Shown piece by piece: positions 33,707 to 42,467 of a DNA stretch of 64,000 nucleotides. Numbering within the stretch: the first letter of the stretch is position 1; each line of letters opens with the position of its first letter. Made by a program: the position numbers and the translations under genes. The notes below the pieces were generated by a model, which saw only the letters and a program-made list of their open reading frames with translations, did no database searches and was not told where the DNA came from. The DNA is from Rhabdobacter roseus (GTDB taxonomy: Bacteria; Bacteroidota; Bacteroidia; Cytophagales; Spirosomataceae), in the NCBI RefSeq assembly GCF_014202275.1, contig NZ_JACHGF010000004.1, forward strand, positions 22,928-86,927, written 5' to 3'.

Positions 33707-35104
33707 ATGGCTCAAACATATGATGTAATCGTACTTGGGAGTGGCCCTGGTGGCTATCCGGCCGCCATCCGTGCTTCCCAGCTGGGATTAAAAGTAGCAG
33801 TTGTAGAAAAAGAAAGTCTGGGAGGAATATGCCTGAACTGGGGTTGCATCCCTACCAAAGCCCTCTTGAAAAGCGCCCAGGTTTTTGAATATATCAAGCA
33901 CGCTAAAGACTACGGTATTACGGTGGGCGATTACGAAGCGGATTTTGGCGCGGTGATCAAACGGAGCCGGGGTGTAGCCGACAGCATGAGCAAGGGCGTG
34001 TCGTTCCTGATGAAGAAGAACAAGATCGACGTCATCATGGGAACGGGTAAAGTAAAAAAGGACAAAACCGTAGAAGTAACGGATAAGGACGGCAAGAAAA
34101 CCGACTATACGGCCGGTAAAGGGGTGATTATTGCCACCGGAGCCCGCGCCCGTGAACTACCCAATATCAAGATCGACGGCAAGAAGATCATCGAGTACCG
34201 CAAGGCCATGAGCCTGGAAAAGCAGCCCGAAACCATGCTGGTGATTGGCTCGGGGGCGATCGGGATGGAGTTTGCCTATGTCTACGCCAGTATGGGTACC
34301 AAGGTGACCATCGTGGAGTTTTTGCCAAGAGTAGTACCCGTCGAAGACGAAGACGTATCCAAAGAGATTGCCAAGCAGTACAAAAAGATCGGTATTGATA
34401 TTTACACCAACTCGGCCGTTGAGGCGGTAGATACGAGCGGAAAAGGCTGTAAAGTAAGCGTGAAGACGCCCGACGGACAAAAATCCTTTGAGGTCGACGT
34501 GGTACTTTCGGCGGCGGGTATTGTAGCCAACGTAGAGAACATCGGCCTGGAAGAGGTAGGTATTCAGGTAGAGAAAGGTAAGATCGTCGTGAACGAATGG
34601 TACGAAACGGGCGTACCCGGTTTTTATGCCATCGGTGACTGCACCCCTGGCCCGGCGCTAGCGCACGTGGCTACGGCGGAGGGAATTGTTTGTGCGGAGA
34701 AAATAGCGGGTCACAAAACCGAAGCCATTGACTACGGCAACATTCCGGGCTGTACCTACTGCCAGCCGGAGATCGCCTCGGTGGGTATGACCGAAAAGCA
34801 AGCCCGCGAGGCCGGTCTGGAGATCAAAGTAGGTAAGTTTCCGTTTATGGCCTCGGGCAAAGCCACGGCGGCTGGCGTACGGGATGGCTTTGTGAAAGTG
34901 ATCTTTGACGCTAAGTACGGCGAATGGCTGGGAGCCCACATGATTGGAGCCAACGTGACCGAAATGATCGCGGAGGTAGTGGCAGCCCGCAAGCTCGAAA
35001 CCACCGCCCACGAAATCCTGCGCTCGATCCACCCGCACCCGACCATGTCGGAGGCAGTAAAAGGTGCCACCGAAGCAGCCTACGGGGAGGCCATCGACCT
35101 CTAA
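33707..35104 (+). CDS. lpdA: Dihydrolipoyl dehydrogenase (E3)
   Basis: A 465-residue FAD flavoprotein that reoxidises the dihydrolipoyl groups of 2-oxoacid dehydrogenase complexes (and glycine cleavage) with NAD+. The FAD-binding GSGPGG lies at 11-16, the redox disulfide CLNWGC is Cys42/Cys47, the NAD-binding motif is GSGAIGMEF, the second FAD motif is FYAIGDCTPGPALAHVA, and the C-terminal catalytic His-Glu pair is in HPHPTMSEAV. E1 and E2 genes are not in the window, so it is encoded alone and shared among complexes. It has a strong terminator. Confidence 0.96.
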   Translation: MAQTYDVIVLGSGPGGYPAAIRASQLGLKVAVVEKESLGGICLNWGCIPTKALLKSAQVFEYIKHAKDYGITVGDYEADFGAVIKRSRGVADSMSKGVSFLMKKNKIDVIMGTGKVKKDKTVEVTDKDGKKTDYTAGKGVIIATGARARELPNIKIDGKKIIEYRKAMSLEKQPETMLVIGSGAIGMEFAYVYASMGTKVTIVEFLPRVVPVEDEDVSKEIAKQYKKIGIDIYTNSAVEAVDTSGKGCKVSVKTPDGQKSFEVDVVLSAAGIVANVENIGLEEVGIQVEKGKIVVNEWYETGVPGFYAIGDCTPGPALAHVATAEGIVCAEKIAGHKTEAIDYGNIPGCTYCQPEIASVGMTEKQAREAGLEIKVGKFPFMASGKATAAGVRDGFVKVIFDAKYGEWLGAHMIGANVTEMIAEVVAARKLETTAHEILRSIHPHPTMSEAVKGATEAAYGEAIDL

Positions 35105-35129
35105 AAGACGCACCAAAGTACCTAGTGCC

Positions 35130-35177
35130 AAACGCCCCCGCAACGCCAAGCTGCGGGGGCGTTTGTGCGTTTTTTCG
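35130..35177 (+). terminator. Terminator of lpdA
   Basis: A 13-bp stem, AAACGCCCCCGCA (35130-35142) with TGCGGGGGCGTTT (35152-35164), followed after a few bases by TTTTTT. It lies 26 bases after the lpdA stop. Confidence 0.9.
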
Positions 35178-35337
35178 AGTCCAAAGTACCTGTTTCACCT
35201 TTGTCATTGGCCCCAACTACCCCCTGGGTTTGCTATTCACCCCAAAACCAGGACCGCTGCCCCTGCCGTTTGGAAGGTACTTGGCAGAGCGCGTAGGTTT
35301 ATGTCGTCCCAGTCCGAACGCAAACCAGGTACTTTCC

Positions 35338-36033
35338 ATGAACACGCTGAACAACCTCTTCCTGATCATTCACATTGTAGCCGGCTTCACGGCCCTCACC
35401 GTGGGGGTAGTACCCATGCTGGCCAAAAAGGGCGGCCGCCTGCACATACTCACCGGACTCGTTTTTTACTACGCCATGGCGGTAGTGTGCGCGTCGGCTT
35501 TTTGGCTGGTGGCCTTCAAGGGTAGTGCGCTGTTTTTGCTCTTCATCGCCATATTTAGTTTTTATTCTACCTTTTCGGGGCGACGGGAGATCCTGCGCAA
35601 GCGACTGAAGGTACCCTCTGAACGTACCGACTACGTAGCGGCAGCGCTGGCGCTGGCGGCCTCGGTCGGAATGCTGGGGCTGGGCCTGTATCAGGTACTG
35701 AAAGGTACTTTAAGCGTACCCACCGTTCTGTATTTTGTGTTCGGCGTTTTTCTTTTCACGCAGGCTCGTTACGACTGGCGGAGGTACCTACAGCCAGAGC
35801 GCTCCAAGTACCCCGTTCAGAGCTGGTTCTACCACCATATCACGCGCATGGGCGGGGCGTACATCGCTGCCTTTACGGCCTTTGTGGTGGTTAATGCACG
35901 CTTTGGGGCCAGTCCCTACGCCTTTTGGCTGAGCCTGGCGGCCTGGATCGGGCCGGGCGTAGTAGGCGGGATGGTGATCGGCCGAACGGTCCGGCATTAC
36001 CTCCTGAAAATGAAAGTAGCGAAACAAAGCTAG
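35338..36033 (+). CDS. Polytopic membrane protein (DUF2306-like)
   Basis: A 231-residue protein with six or seven hydrophobic helices, beginning LFLIIHIVAGFTALTVG and including GLVFYYAMAVVCASAFWLV and the conserved-looking His in FYHHITRMGGAYIAAFTAF. It resembles the DUF2306 predicted membrane proteins. The ATG at 35338 follows a copy of the iterated motif. Its stop TAG and the stop of the convergent PAP2 gene share the palindrome CTAG. Function unknown. Confidence 0.7.
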   Translation: MNTLNNLFLIIHIVAGFTALTVGVVPMLAKKGGRLHILTGLVFYYAMAVVCASAFWLVAFKGSALFLLFIAIFSFYSTFSGRREILRKRLKVPSERTDYVAAALALAASVGMLGLGLYQVLKGTLSVPTVLYFVFGVFLFTQARYDWRRYLQPERSKYPVQSWFYHHITRMGGAYIAAFTAFVVVNARFGASPYAFWLSLAAWIGPGVVGGMVIGRTVRHYLLKMKVAKQS

Positions 36034-36863
36034 GCAGTAGGCGAGTCCGGCGTGGATGCTTCTACGGTAGCATTTTGCGCATTAGCCAGTACTTTCTGTT
36101 CCATCTGCGGGACGCGGAATCCGTAGTATAACAGCAGGGTCCATAACCACACCATGCCAAAGGCCCAAAGTACATCACTGGCGTGGTGGGCACCCGCCAC
36201 GATCCGGCCGATGCCCGTCAGAATGCCAATCAGCAGCGCAAAGGTCAGGCTTCCCCACTTGATGAAGCGGACGGTGGGGCGCGCCTGGCGGGGGTACTTT
36301 CCCAGCTTGACGGCCCAGAGGTCTTCGTTTCGGAAAATATAGTAAAGTACCAGGTAGGCGGCTATAATGGACACGTGCCCCGACGGGAACGCAACGCCCT
36401 TGCCGATGAGTTCGGGCTGGGTGAGAAAGACGGGGTCCCAGACTTTGGCAAAATGACCCAAGGGCTGGTCGGTATCGGGCCAGAGGGTAGTGAGCCGGGG
36501 GCGGGGGCGCCCCCAACGGCCCTTGAACAGGCTGTTGACCAGTACCCCCGCGCCGGAATAGACCGTCAGAAAACCAAAGAGCGCGTAGTAAGCCATGAAC
36601 CGGTAGCCTTTGCGGACGAGCCCCACGAGCAGCATCAGGGCCAGCAAGCCCACCAGCAAGCGGGTAAAGTACGGATTGTAGACGTTAAAAAAATGCCAGG
36701 GCTCCTGCTGAGCTACCGGAAAGCGGCTTCCCAACGGAGCGGTGGCGTCGTAGAATTGGCTCGTGACCCAGATGTCGTACTTGCCGCCGTCCATCCAAAG
36801 CCAAAAAGTACCCAGCAGTAAAAGTACCCCGGCGGTGAGGCGGCGTTGGGTGGAAGCTGTCAT
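36030..36863 (-). CDS. PAP2-superfamily phosphatase
   Basis: A 277-residue polytopic membrane protein with the type 2 phosphatidic acid phosphatase motifs: KGRWGRPRPRL (motif 1, KxxxxxxRP-like), FPSGHVSI (motif 2) and GRIVAGAHHASDV (motif 3). It may dephosphorylate phosphatidic acid, undecaprenyl pyrophosphate or lipid A phosphates; the substrate is open. The upstream in-frame ATG would add 17 non-conserved residues, so the ATG at 36863 is used. Confidence 0.88.
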   Translation of the reverse strand: MTASTQRRLTAGVLLLLGTFWLWMDGGKYDIWVTSQFYDATAPLGSRFPVAQQEPWHFFNVYNPYFTRLLVGLLALMLLVGLVRKGYRFMAYYALFGFLTVYSGAGVLVNSLFKGRWGRPRPRLTTLWPDTDQPLGHFAKVWDPVFLTQPELIGKGVAFPSGHVSIIAAYLVLYYIFRNEDLWAVKLGKYPRQARPTVRFIKWGSLTFALLIGILTGIGRIVAGAHHASDVLWAFGMVWLWTLLLYYGFRVPQMEQKVLANAQNATVEASTPDSPTA

Positions 36864-36896
36864 AGGGCTAAAAAAGGGTGGGAGGTACTTAGGCTT

Positions 36897-36940
36897 AAAC
36901 GCGCCAGACCCCACCTAAAGAGGGTGGATCTGACGCGTTT
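36897..36940 (-). terminator. Hairpin downstream of the deacetylase gene
   Basis: AAACGCGCCAGACCCCACC (36897-36915) pairs with GGTGGATCTGACGCGTTT (36923-36940) with two mismatches. On the minus strand it lies 17 bases after the stop of the ChbG-like gene; the following T-tract is short. Confidence 0.65.
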
Positions 36941-36956
36941 TCCAGGTTATATGAAG

Positions 36957-37961
36957 CTACTTGATTTTCTGGCGGCGCTCCAGGGCTTCGCGCCAGGTCG
37001 TGAGGATAATCCCTTCCTTCTCGATGTACTTGCGCAGCTCCGGATCGATCATCGCCAGCAGGTCGCCCTCCCGCGTGGGGCCCGAGTCGGAGATATGCGG
37101 AAATACCTCCGTAGGCTGGGTGCAGTGCATGATCACCATCGTCAGGCCCGGTTTCAGGTTTTTGAGCCCTTCAATGTATAGTTCTGTTTTGTAGCGTTGC
37201 AAGTCTTTTTTAGAGTAATTTTTCTTAGTTGGGCCTTTCCAGCCGTAGCTGGCGTTGTGCAGGTCATCGAGTACGGGCAGACCCGAGGCCCACAGCTGCT
37301 GGCCAATTTTGCGGGTCATGTCCAGCATTTCCGGCGACATTTTTTCATCAACCTGGATGGCGGTGTTATGTCCACCGGGAAACATCACCGGAATTTTCTC
37401 CTGCATTCCTACCTTCACGTAGCGCTCGATGAAAGCGGGGGTGGCAAACAAAGTACCCATGTGCGAGTCCAGGTGGGTAGGTTCAAAGCCCATGGTGCGG
37501 GCGCGGTCAATCTGAGCCCGGATCTCGCGCTCCACGTCGTCGGGAGTCCCATTTTTTACTACATCTTTTACGCTGGGCCACAGGGCTCCCTCGGCGTCTA
37601 CTAGGCTTTTTACGGCGGGTTTTCCGGCCAGCGGGCCCCAGCGGTAATCTTTCCACTCGGAGGTGAGCGTCAGGTGCAGGCCGGCGTCCAGGCCGGGATT
37701 TTGCTTCATGTAGTGCACAAAGCCCGGTACCCAGCCGCAGGGCATCATGATACTAAACGAAGTAGCTACGCCCTCGGTAAGGGCTTTGATGGTACCCAGG
37801 TTCGACTCGTAGGACATCCCCACGTCGTCGATGTGCATGATCACTACCTTTTTGTCCTTGGGGTAGCCTAGCTGCTCGGCAAAGGTCCTCGCCGGGGTTT
37901 GGGCCCAGGCCGGGGACAGCAAGGCAAACAGAGTAAGTACCCCCAACATACGATTCATCAT
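36957..37961 (-). CDS. Secreted ChbG/YdjC-family carbohydrate deacetylase
   Basis: A 334-residue exported protein: signal peptide (GVLTLFALLSPAWA), then a ChbG/HpnK (YdjC) metal-dependent deacetylase domain. Metal-binding candidates are the Asp pair in MHIDDVGMS and the histidines in GLHLTLTSEW and THLDSHMGTL; the C-terminal MVIMHCTQP fits the last core strand. The family removes acetyl groups from amino sugars or disaccharides such as diacetylchitobiose. Unlike ChbG it is exported, so the substrate is probably periplasmic. Two adjacent ATGs (37961, 37958) are equally good starts. Confidence 0.82.
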   Translation of the reverse strand: MMNRMLGVLTLFALLSPAWAQTPARTFAEQLGYPKDKKVVIMHIDDVGMSYESNLGTIKALTEGVATSFSIMMPCGWVPGFVHYMKQNPGLDAGLHLTLTSEWKDYRWGPLAGKPAVKSLVDAEGALWPSVKDVVKNGTPDDVEREIRAQIDRARTMGFEPTHLDSHMGTLFATPAFIERYVKVGMQEKIPVMFPGGHNTAIQVDEKMSPEMLDMTRKIGQQLWASGLPVLDDLHNASYGWKGPTKKNYSKKDLQRYKTELYIEGLKNLKPGLTMVIMHCTQPTEVFPHISDSGPTREGDLLAMIDPELRKYIEKEGIILTTWREALERRQKIK

Positions 37962-38061
37962 AAAAAAGGAATGGATTAATAATACAAATAGAACTTCAAA
38001 GTGATACAATTTCTTATCATTTTACCGCGCTAAGGTACTACGGTTTACCTGGTAAATCGGG

Positions 38062-39822
38062 CTACCGCTTACTCAGGAAAAATCCTTCACCGGTATAGAT
38101 ATCACCGTTTTTGCTGGCACTCTGCAAAACCAGGCGCAGCGCGTAGGGTGGTTGGCGGTGGTCGAAGTACAGGGCCGTTGGTTCTACCTGGTAAGAGGTA
38201 CTTCCGTAGGTTTTTTGGAGTTCCGAGAGCCGGGCGGCCAGGTCCCAGCTTACCACGAGCTTATTGCCGTCGAAGACGTTGATCCGGCGGCCTTTTTCGG
38301 TAGTGGTCACGCTCCAGTTGTCGCGCTCGAGGCGCTGCTCGTTGTACCAGCGAAAGCGCCACAGCGACGTGAAGTCCTTAATATCAAGTGTATATAGCTC
38401 GTCCCGTTCCAGAGCGGACGAAAAATGGAAATTTTGGCTTAGGGCGCTGGGTAGGGTTTGTACCTTCATGGCCCTTACGAGCTTTTGCTCCATGGCGCTG
38501 GTTATAGCGCGGTCGCCGGTGGGCAACTGATCAAAATATGGCCGCAAGATTTCGCTTTCGCCCCGCTTGCCAAAGTACCTGACAATGGAAAGTAGCTGCT
38601 CGTAGTCTTGAGAGGGTACTTTGGCCGAGCCGGTGAGCTTCTGCTGATCATTGAGGAGCTGATGCTTAGACAATAGCGTTTCAAAGCGCTGCGCCTGGTT
38701 GCGCCGGGATACCGAAAAAACGCTCCACGGACCCACGGCTATCCCTACGCTGATGATACAGAGCGTGAGCGGAATCCAGCGGATGTCGTCGCGTTGGCTG
38801 ATCAAGAAATACAGCGTAATGCCCAGCAGCCAGAAGGCCAGCGTAGCTACCAGGTAGCGGTTTTCGGTGATGCCGTAGTCGTGGATTCTCCGAAAAATAC
38901 CCACAAAAAACAGCACGATCAGCGGCAGCAGAGCCAGGTGAAATCGCCGCGAAAAAAGTCGTATCCAGCGCTCGCCGGGCGCGTCGCGCAGGGGGTAGAT
39001 CAGCAGCAGCGCCAGAATACCCGCCACCGAAAAGGCCAGCACCAGGTAGGCTACGCCGCCCTGCGGAAGCTGCCAGTTGACGAGGATCTTGCCGCTATAC
39101 ACGTACAGAATGAGCAGGTACACCACCTCCAGCGGCAGCAGCACGTACTGCGTAAATACTTTAAGCCCTTTGTTGTGGCCCGTCTGCTGCTCGAGGGTAT
39201 CCAGCCGCGGCGGTAGCCCGCTGAGAAAAACCAGGGTATGAAAGAAATTAAAGATCAAAATGAACAGGTCGAGCTCAATGGCAAAGGGGTAGTTTACATC
39301 AAAAAGAAACCGGATGGTTTCGACCGCCACCAGCAAGCCCAGGTAGAGCGTCCCGGCGTAGAGCGTAGCCGTGAGCGATTGCAGCAGCAGGGCTTTGTTA
39401 AATTGCCAAAAGCCATTCGGCTCGTCGTAACCCACAAAGGGCGCAAACGACACCAGCAAATGTGCGCCCGCCATAAACAGCCCGAAGCGGTAGTAGTCGC
39501 GCTGGATGGGTACTTCACTGAGCGTGAAGAAGAACAGCAGCAGCAGGCCCGCCAAGGTACCTAGTGCTGCCAGTCGAAGGGGTACTTGCCACTGACGCCG
39601 CTCGGCAACGAGCTGAGCGCTGAGAGTAAGCGGCAAAGCCAGAAAAAAGACCAGGGCCAGCCGGGTGAGGAAGGGGTGCTCGGCCGTATCCTGGCGGGAG
39701 GTTTCGGCTAGCATGATCAGTACTGACACCTTGCCCAAAGCCACCACAATGACCCACGGAAAGCGCCGAAAAATCATTCTCAGAGCATCGGTAAGTGTTT
39801 GTACGGAAGGCAGTCGAAGCAT
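38062..39822 (-). CDS. DUF4153-domain polytopic membrane protein
   Basis: A 586-residue protein of the DUF4153 type. About twelve to thirteen hydrophobic segments cover residues ~20-360 (FPWVIVVALGKVSVLIML, FNKALLLQSLTATLYAG, DLFILIFNFFHTLVFLSGLPP), followed by a soluble C-terminal domain of ~200 residues with WRFRWYNEQRLERDNWSV. Function is unknown; the family is widespread in Bacteroidota. The ATG at 39822 is chosen since the longer frame adds a short non-hydrophobic head. Confidence 0.78.
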   Translation of the reverse strand: MLRLPSVQTLTDALRMIFRRFPWVIVVALGKVSVLIMLAETSRQDTAEHPFLTRLALVFFLALPLTLSAQLVAERRQWQVPLRLAALGTLAGLLLLFFFTLSEVPIQRDYYRFGLFMAGAHLLVSFAPFVGYDEPNGFWQFNKALLLQSLTATLYAGTLYLGLLVAVETIRFLFDVNYPFAIELDLFILIFNFFHTLVFLSGLPPRLDTLEQQTGHNKGLKVFTQYVLLPLEVVYLLILYVYSGKILVNWQLPQGGVAYLVLAFSVAGILALLLIYPLRDAPGERWIRLFSRRFHLALLPLIVLFFVGIFRRIHDYGITENRYLVATLAFWLLGITLYFLISQRDDIRWIPLTLCIISVGIAVGPWSVFSVSRRNQAQRFETLLSKHQLLNDQQKLTGSAKVPSQDYEQLLSIVRYFGKRGESEILRPYFDQLPTGDRAITSAMEQKLVRAMKVQTLPSALSQNFHFSSALERDELYTLDIKDFTSLWRFRWYNEQRLERDNWSVTTTEKGRRINVFDGNKLVVSWDLAARLSELQKTYGSTSYQVEPTALYFDHRQPPYALRLVLQSASKNGDIYTGEGFFLSKR

Positions 39823-39966
39823 AGCGGTCGGTGTTGGTGCGCGAAGGTAGCCAATCAACGATTTGAAAAGTACATTTCTTGTTTCTTTTCACTCCTTTTC
39901 GTTTCCAAACAATAGGCCGAAAAGTTAGGCGTTATTGTCGCAATACACCCCGTAACGTACCCCTTT

Positions 39967-40947
39967 ATGACCTACCGCCGCCCGGTCCTGTCGCTGGCTT
40001 TGTTCTTGACCGTTTCGCTCGCCGAAGCCCAACAAGTAGGCCTTAGCCGCCTTTTCTATCCCAACGTCACGCTACGTGCCGACTACTACGTACCTTCACG
40101 GATGTCAGGAAGCGACGAATTTGGCCTCACGCGCACGAGTTTCTTCGGCATGGTGCCAGTACAAAGTGAGGTACAGGCGGGCTTTAGCCTGCGGAAGAAG
40201 CTCGACCTGCGGGCCGTGCACACGGTACTGATCGGCCAGTTTTCGCAGCTACAACCCACGGTAGCGGGCGTGAATACCCCCGACAACGGCTACAAGACCG
40301 TTTCGATGGGGGCCATTCGTTTGCAGGCCAGTATCAAGGATAAGTTCTGGGTGTACGGCGGCGGGCTGGGCATCACCGAGTCCAACGAGACCTTTTTTAC
40401 GCCGCAGCCTTTTCTGTGGGGCGGGGCCGCCCGGATGCGGGTCTTTGGCCTGCAGTCGCAGATCATGTATGGGTCCATCATCGCTTACAATCAAAAACTT
40501 CGGGTCATTCCCATTTTGGGGGTCAACAAGCGCCTCAACCGCCACTGGCGGGCTACGGCTTTGCTTCCCTTCATGGCCGATGTCAATTACAAGGTCAACA
40601 ACTGGTTTAACCTCGACATGATGGCGGGCGTGAACGGCTACAGCGGTGGTTTTCAACTCCAGACGGCCGAGGAAAAACTACTGCGCCGCCAAAACTACCA
40701 GCACATCAAGCTCGGTATCGCGGCCAACGCCCACCTTTTTACCGTACTGAACGTCTCGCTGGAAGCCGGTATGACGGGCTTCCGCACGCTGCGGACCTTC
40801 AATTCGGCCCGCGAAAACCTCACGTCCTACTCGCCGAATCCTACACCCTACGTCGGAGCCAGCGTGCGCTACATTACCAGTCGCTCGAGTCTTACCTCCC
40901 GCTTTACCAAAAAAATGGGTATTGGCGACAAGGGCATCAACTGGTAG
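39967..40947 (+). CDS. Outer membrane beta-barrel protein (DUF6268-like)
   Basis: A 326-residue exported protein: short signal peptide (VLSLALFLTVSLAEA) and a body of alternating amphipathic strands (FWVYGGGLGITESNETFF, QSQIMYGSIIAYNQKLRVIP, YVGASVRYITSRSSL), consistent with a mid-size outer-membrane barrel of the DUF6268 kind. There is no plug domain or TonB box. Function unknown. The TAG stop overlaps the iterated motif (TAGGTACTT). Confidence 0.68.
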   Translation: MTYRRPVLSLALFLTVSLAEAQQVGLSRLFYPNVTLRADYYVPSRMSGSDEFGLTRTSFFGMVPVQSEVQAGFSLRKKLDLRAVHTVLIGQFSQLQPTVAGVNTPDNGYKTVSMGAIRLQASIKDKFWVYGGGLGITESNETFFTPQPFLWGGAARMRVFGLQSQIMYGSIIAYNQKLRVIPILGVNKRLNRHWRATALLPFMADVNYKVNNWFNLDMMAGVNGYSGGFQLQTAEEKLLRRQNYQHIKLGIAANAHLFTVLNVSLEAGMTGFRTLRTFNSARENLTSYSPNPTPYVGASVRYITSRSSLTSRFTKKMGIGDKGINW

Positions 40948-41238
40948 GTACTTTGCCTGGGATAAAGTACCTTGCCGTTATTGGATGAAACCAAGAATCG
41001 TCCTTTTTTTTGCGGACTATTGAGCCAATGGAAAACAAAGGTACTTTCAAGGGGTACTTTGTGACAATTGATTTATAAAATTTTATATTATTGAAATTAT
41101 AGTTTGATAAATTTTGAATTAAAGATAATATAATCTAGTATTCAAAATTATATTTCGTTTCACTCTTTCGAGAAGACTTGTTTTTGTACTTCTTTTCGTA
41201 GCAATTTTGCACCATCAAAATGATGACTAAATACAGCT
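40948..41238. other. AT-rich intergenic region with clustered iterated motifs
   Basis: Four copies of GGTACTT/AAGTACC lie within 40947-41059, then a very AT-rich stretch (41065-41155). A -7-like box, CAATTTTG (41212-41219), is placed 20 bases before the next ATG. I see no terminator with a T-tract. Confidence 0.5.
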
Positions 41239-41862
41239 ATGAAAAAACAAACACTCCTTCTTTGCGCGGCCCTGATGGCCCTATTGACTAGTACCTTTTC
41301 CTACGCCCACAACCACGGATCGACACCCAAGAGCGTAACCGTGCGGGTGATTTCACTACCTACCAACCGGATGGTCGTTACTACGCAAATGGTCTCGACC
41401 GAAGCCGTCACCATCGAGCTCCTGGACGAAACCGGACGCCCGCTGCACTTCCAAAAAGTAAGAAAACAACCGGCCTTCGCGCAGTCGTATAACCTGAGCC
41501 GCCTGCCTGACGGCAAGTACCTGGTGCGGGTTTCTAACGCCGACTACCACTACACCATTCCTGTACAAGTGACGAAAGGCGTAGCGGAAGTAAAGAAAAA
41601 TGAGGCCGAGGAAATTCAGCGCCCTCAGGTGCAGGTTGCCAACGGCAAAGTGGACGTATGGAGCCGGGTACCGGTGTCCTCGTCGGTAGCCGTAAAAATC
41701 TTTGATGCCCAGCAGAACCTGCTTTTCTCGGAAGTAGCTACGGTGGAAAATGGTATTTTCAGCCAGCGCTACAACCTCAGCGACCTGGAGCAGGGCGCCT
41801 ACGTACTCACCCTCACGACCCGCGAGCAAACCTTCACCGAAGAGTTGCAACTGACGCGCTAA
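41239..41862 (+). CDS. Secreted protein with two tandem DUF3244-like beta domains
   Basis: A 207-residue exported protein with a signal peptide (LLLCAALMALLTSTFSYA). The mature part consists of two similar beta-sandwich repeats of ~85 residues: VTIELLDETGRPLHFQKV...YNLSRLPDGKYLVRVSN and VAVKIFDAQQNLLFSEVA...YNLSDLEQGAYVLTLTT (shown in parts), like the T9SS-tail or DUF3244 fold but without the C-terminal basic end. It may be a periplasmic or surface adhesin-like protein. It is AT-rich upstream and has a strong terminator. Confidence 0.7.
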   Translation: MKKQTLLLCAALMALLTSTFSYAHNHGSTPKSVTVRVISLPTNRMVVTTQMVSTEAVTIELLDETGRPLHFQKVRKQPAFAQSYNLSRLPDGKYLVRVSNADYHYTIPVQVTKGVAEVKKNEAEEIQRPQVQVANGKVDVWSRVPVSSSVAVKIFDAQQNLLFSEVATVENGIFSQRYNLSDLEQGAYVLTLTTREQTFTEELQLTR

Positions 41863-41886
41863 GAAGGTACTTCATCATCAACGCCC

Positions 41887-41929
41887 CCGGACGGAGCCTC
41901 TCCAGCAGAGACTTCGTCCGGTTTTTTTT
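41887..41929 (+). terminator. Terminator of the two-repeat secreted protein
   Basis: An imperfect stem of ~14 bp between 41887-41902 and 41908-41921 (CCGGACG with CGTCCGG at its base), followed by eight T residues. Confidence 0.88.
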
Positions 41930-41951
41930 ATCGAGGGGTACTTTAAGGTAC

Positions 41952-42410
41952 TTATTCAAAGAGCAGCGTGATGAGCTCGGCCACGCAGGCGGGCTTGTCG
42001 CTGCCTTCCAGCTCAAAGGTAGCCAGGGCCGTGGCCCGGATGCCCGCAGGTACCTGCTCCTCCACCTCGGTCAGGATCAGGTGCAAGCGTACCCGGCTGC
42101 CCGCCGGGACGGGGGCCGTAAAACGTACCTTGTTGGCCCCGTAGTTGACGCCCATCTTCACCGACTCGATGCGGTAGAGTTCGGCCATGAGCTTGGGGGC
42201 GAGCGAGAGCGTGAGAAAGCCGTGCGCGATGGTGGTTTTAAAGGGCGAGTAGCGCGCCGCTTTTTCCGGGTCCACGTGAATCCACTGGTGGTCGCCGGTG
42301 GCCTGGGCGAAGGCGTTGATTTGCTCCTGGGAGATAGTCACCCACGGGCTGACGCCAATTTCCTGACCCAGCTGGGCCTGAAAGTCGGCAAGGGTTGAAA
42401 ATGTTTTCAT
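41952..42410 (-). CDS. MaoC-family enoyl-CoA hydratase/dehydratase
   Basis: A 152-residue hot-dog-fold protein of the MaoC family, which adds water to 2-enoyl-CoA. It has the active-site region FAQATGDHQWIHVDPEKA with Asp and His of the hydratase 2 motif, and TIAHGFLTLSL. It is the last gene of the minus-strand acyl-CoA operon (dehydrogenase, phosphotransferase, oxidoreductase, MaoC) and would hydrate the enoyl-CoA made by the dehydrogenase. Its TAA stop overlaps a copy of the iterated motif. Confidence 0.9.
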   Translation of the reverse strand: MKTFSTLADFQAQLGQEIGVSPWVTISQEQINAFAQATGDHQWIHVDPEKAARYSPFKTTIAHGFLTLSLAPKLMAELYRIESVKMGVNYGANKVRFTAPVPAGSRVRLHLILTEVEEQVPAGIRATALATFELEGSDKPACVAELITLLFE

Positions 42411-42467
42411 ACAAAAAACACGGCTATTGAATGGTAAACAAGAGTTGGCAAGTACCCGGATTGATGC

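Noticed and set aside
34924-35337. Reading frame overlapping the end of lpdA and joined to the DUF2306-like protein
   Set aside because: The first 138 residues are a shadow of lpdA and its terminator; the membrane protein begins at the ATG at 35338.
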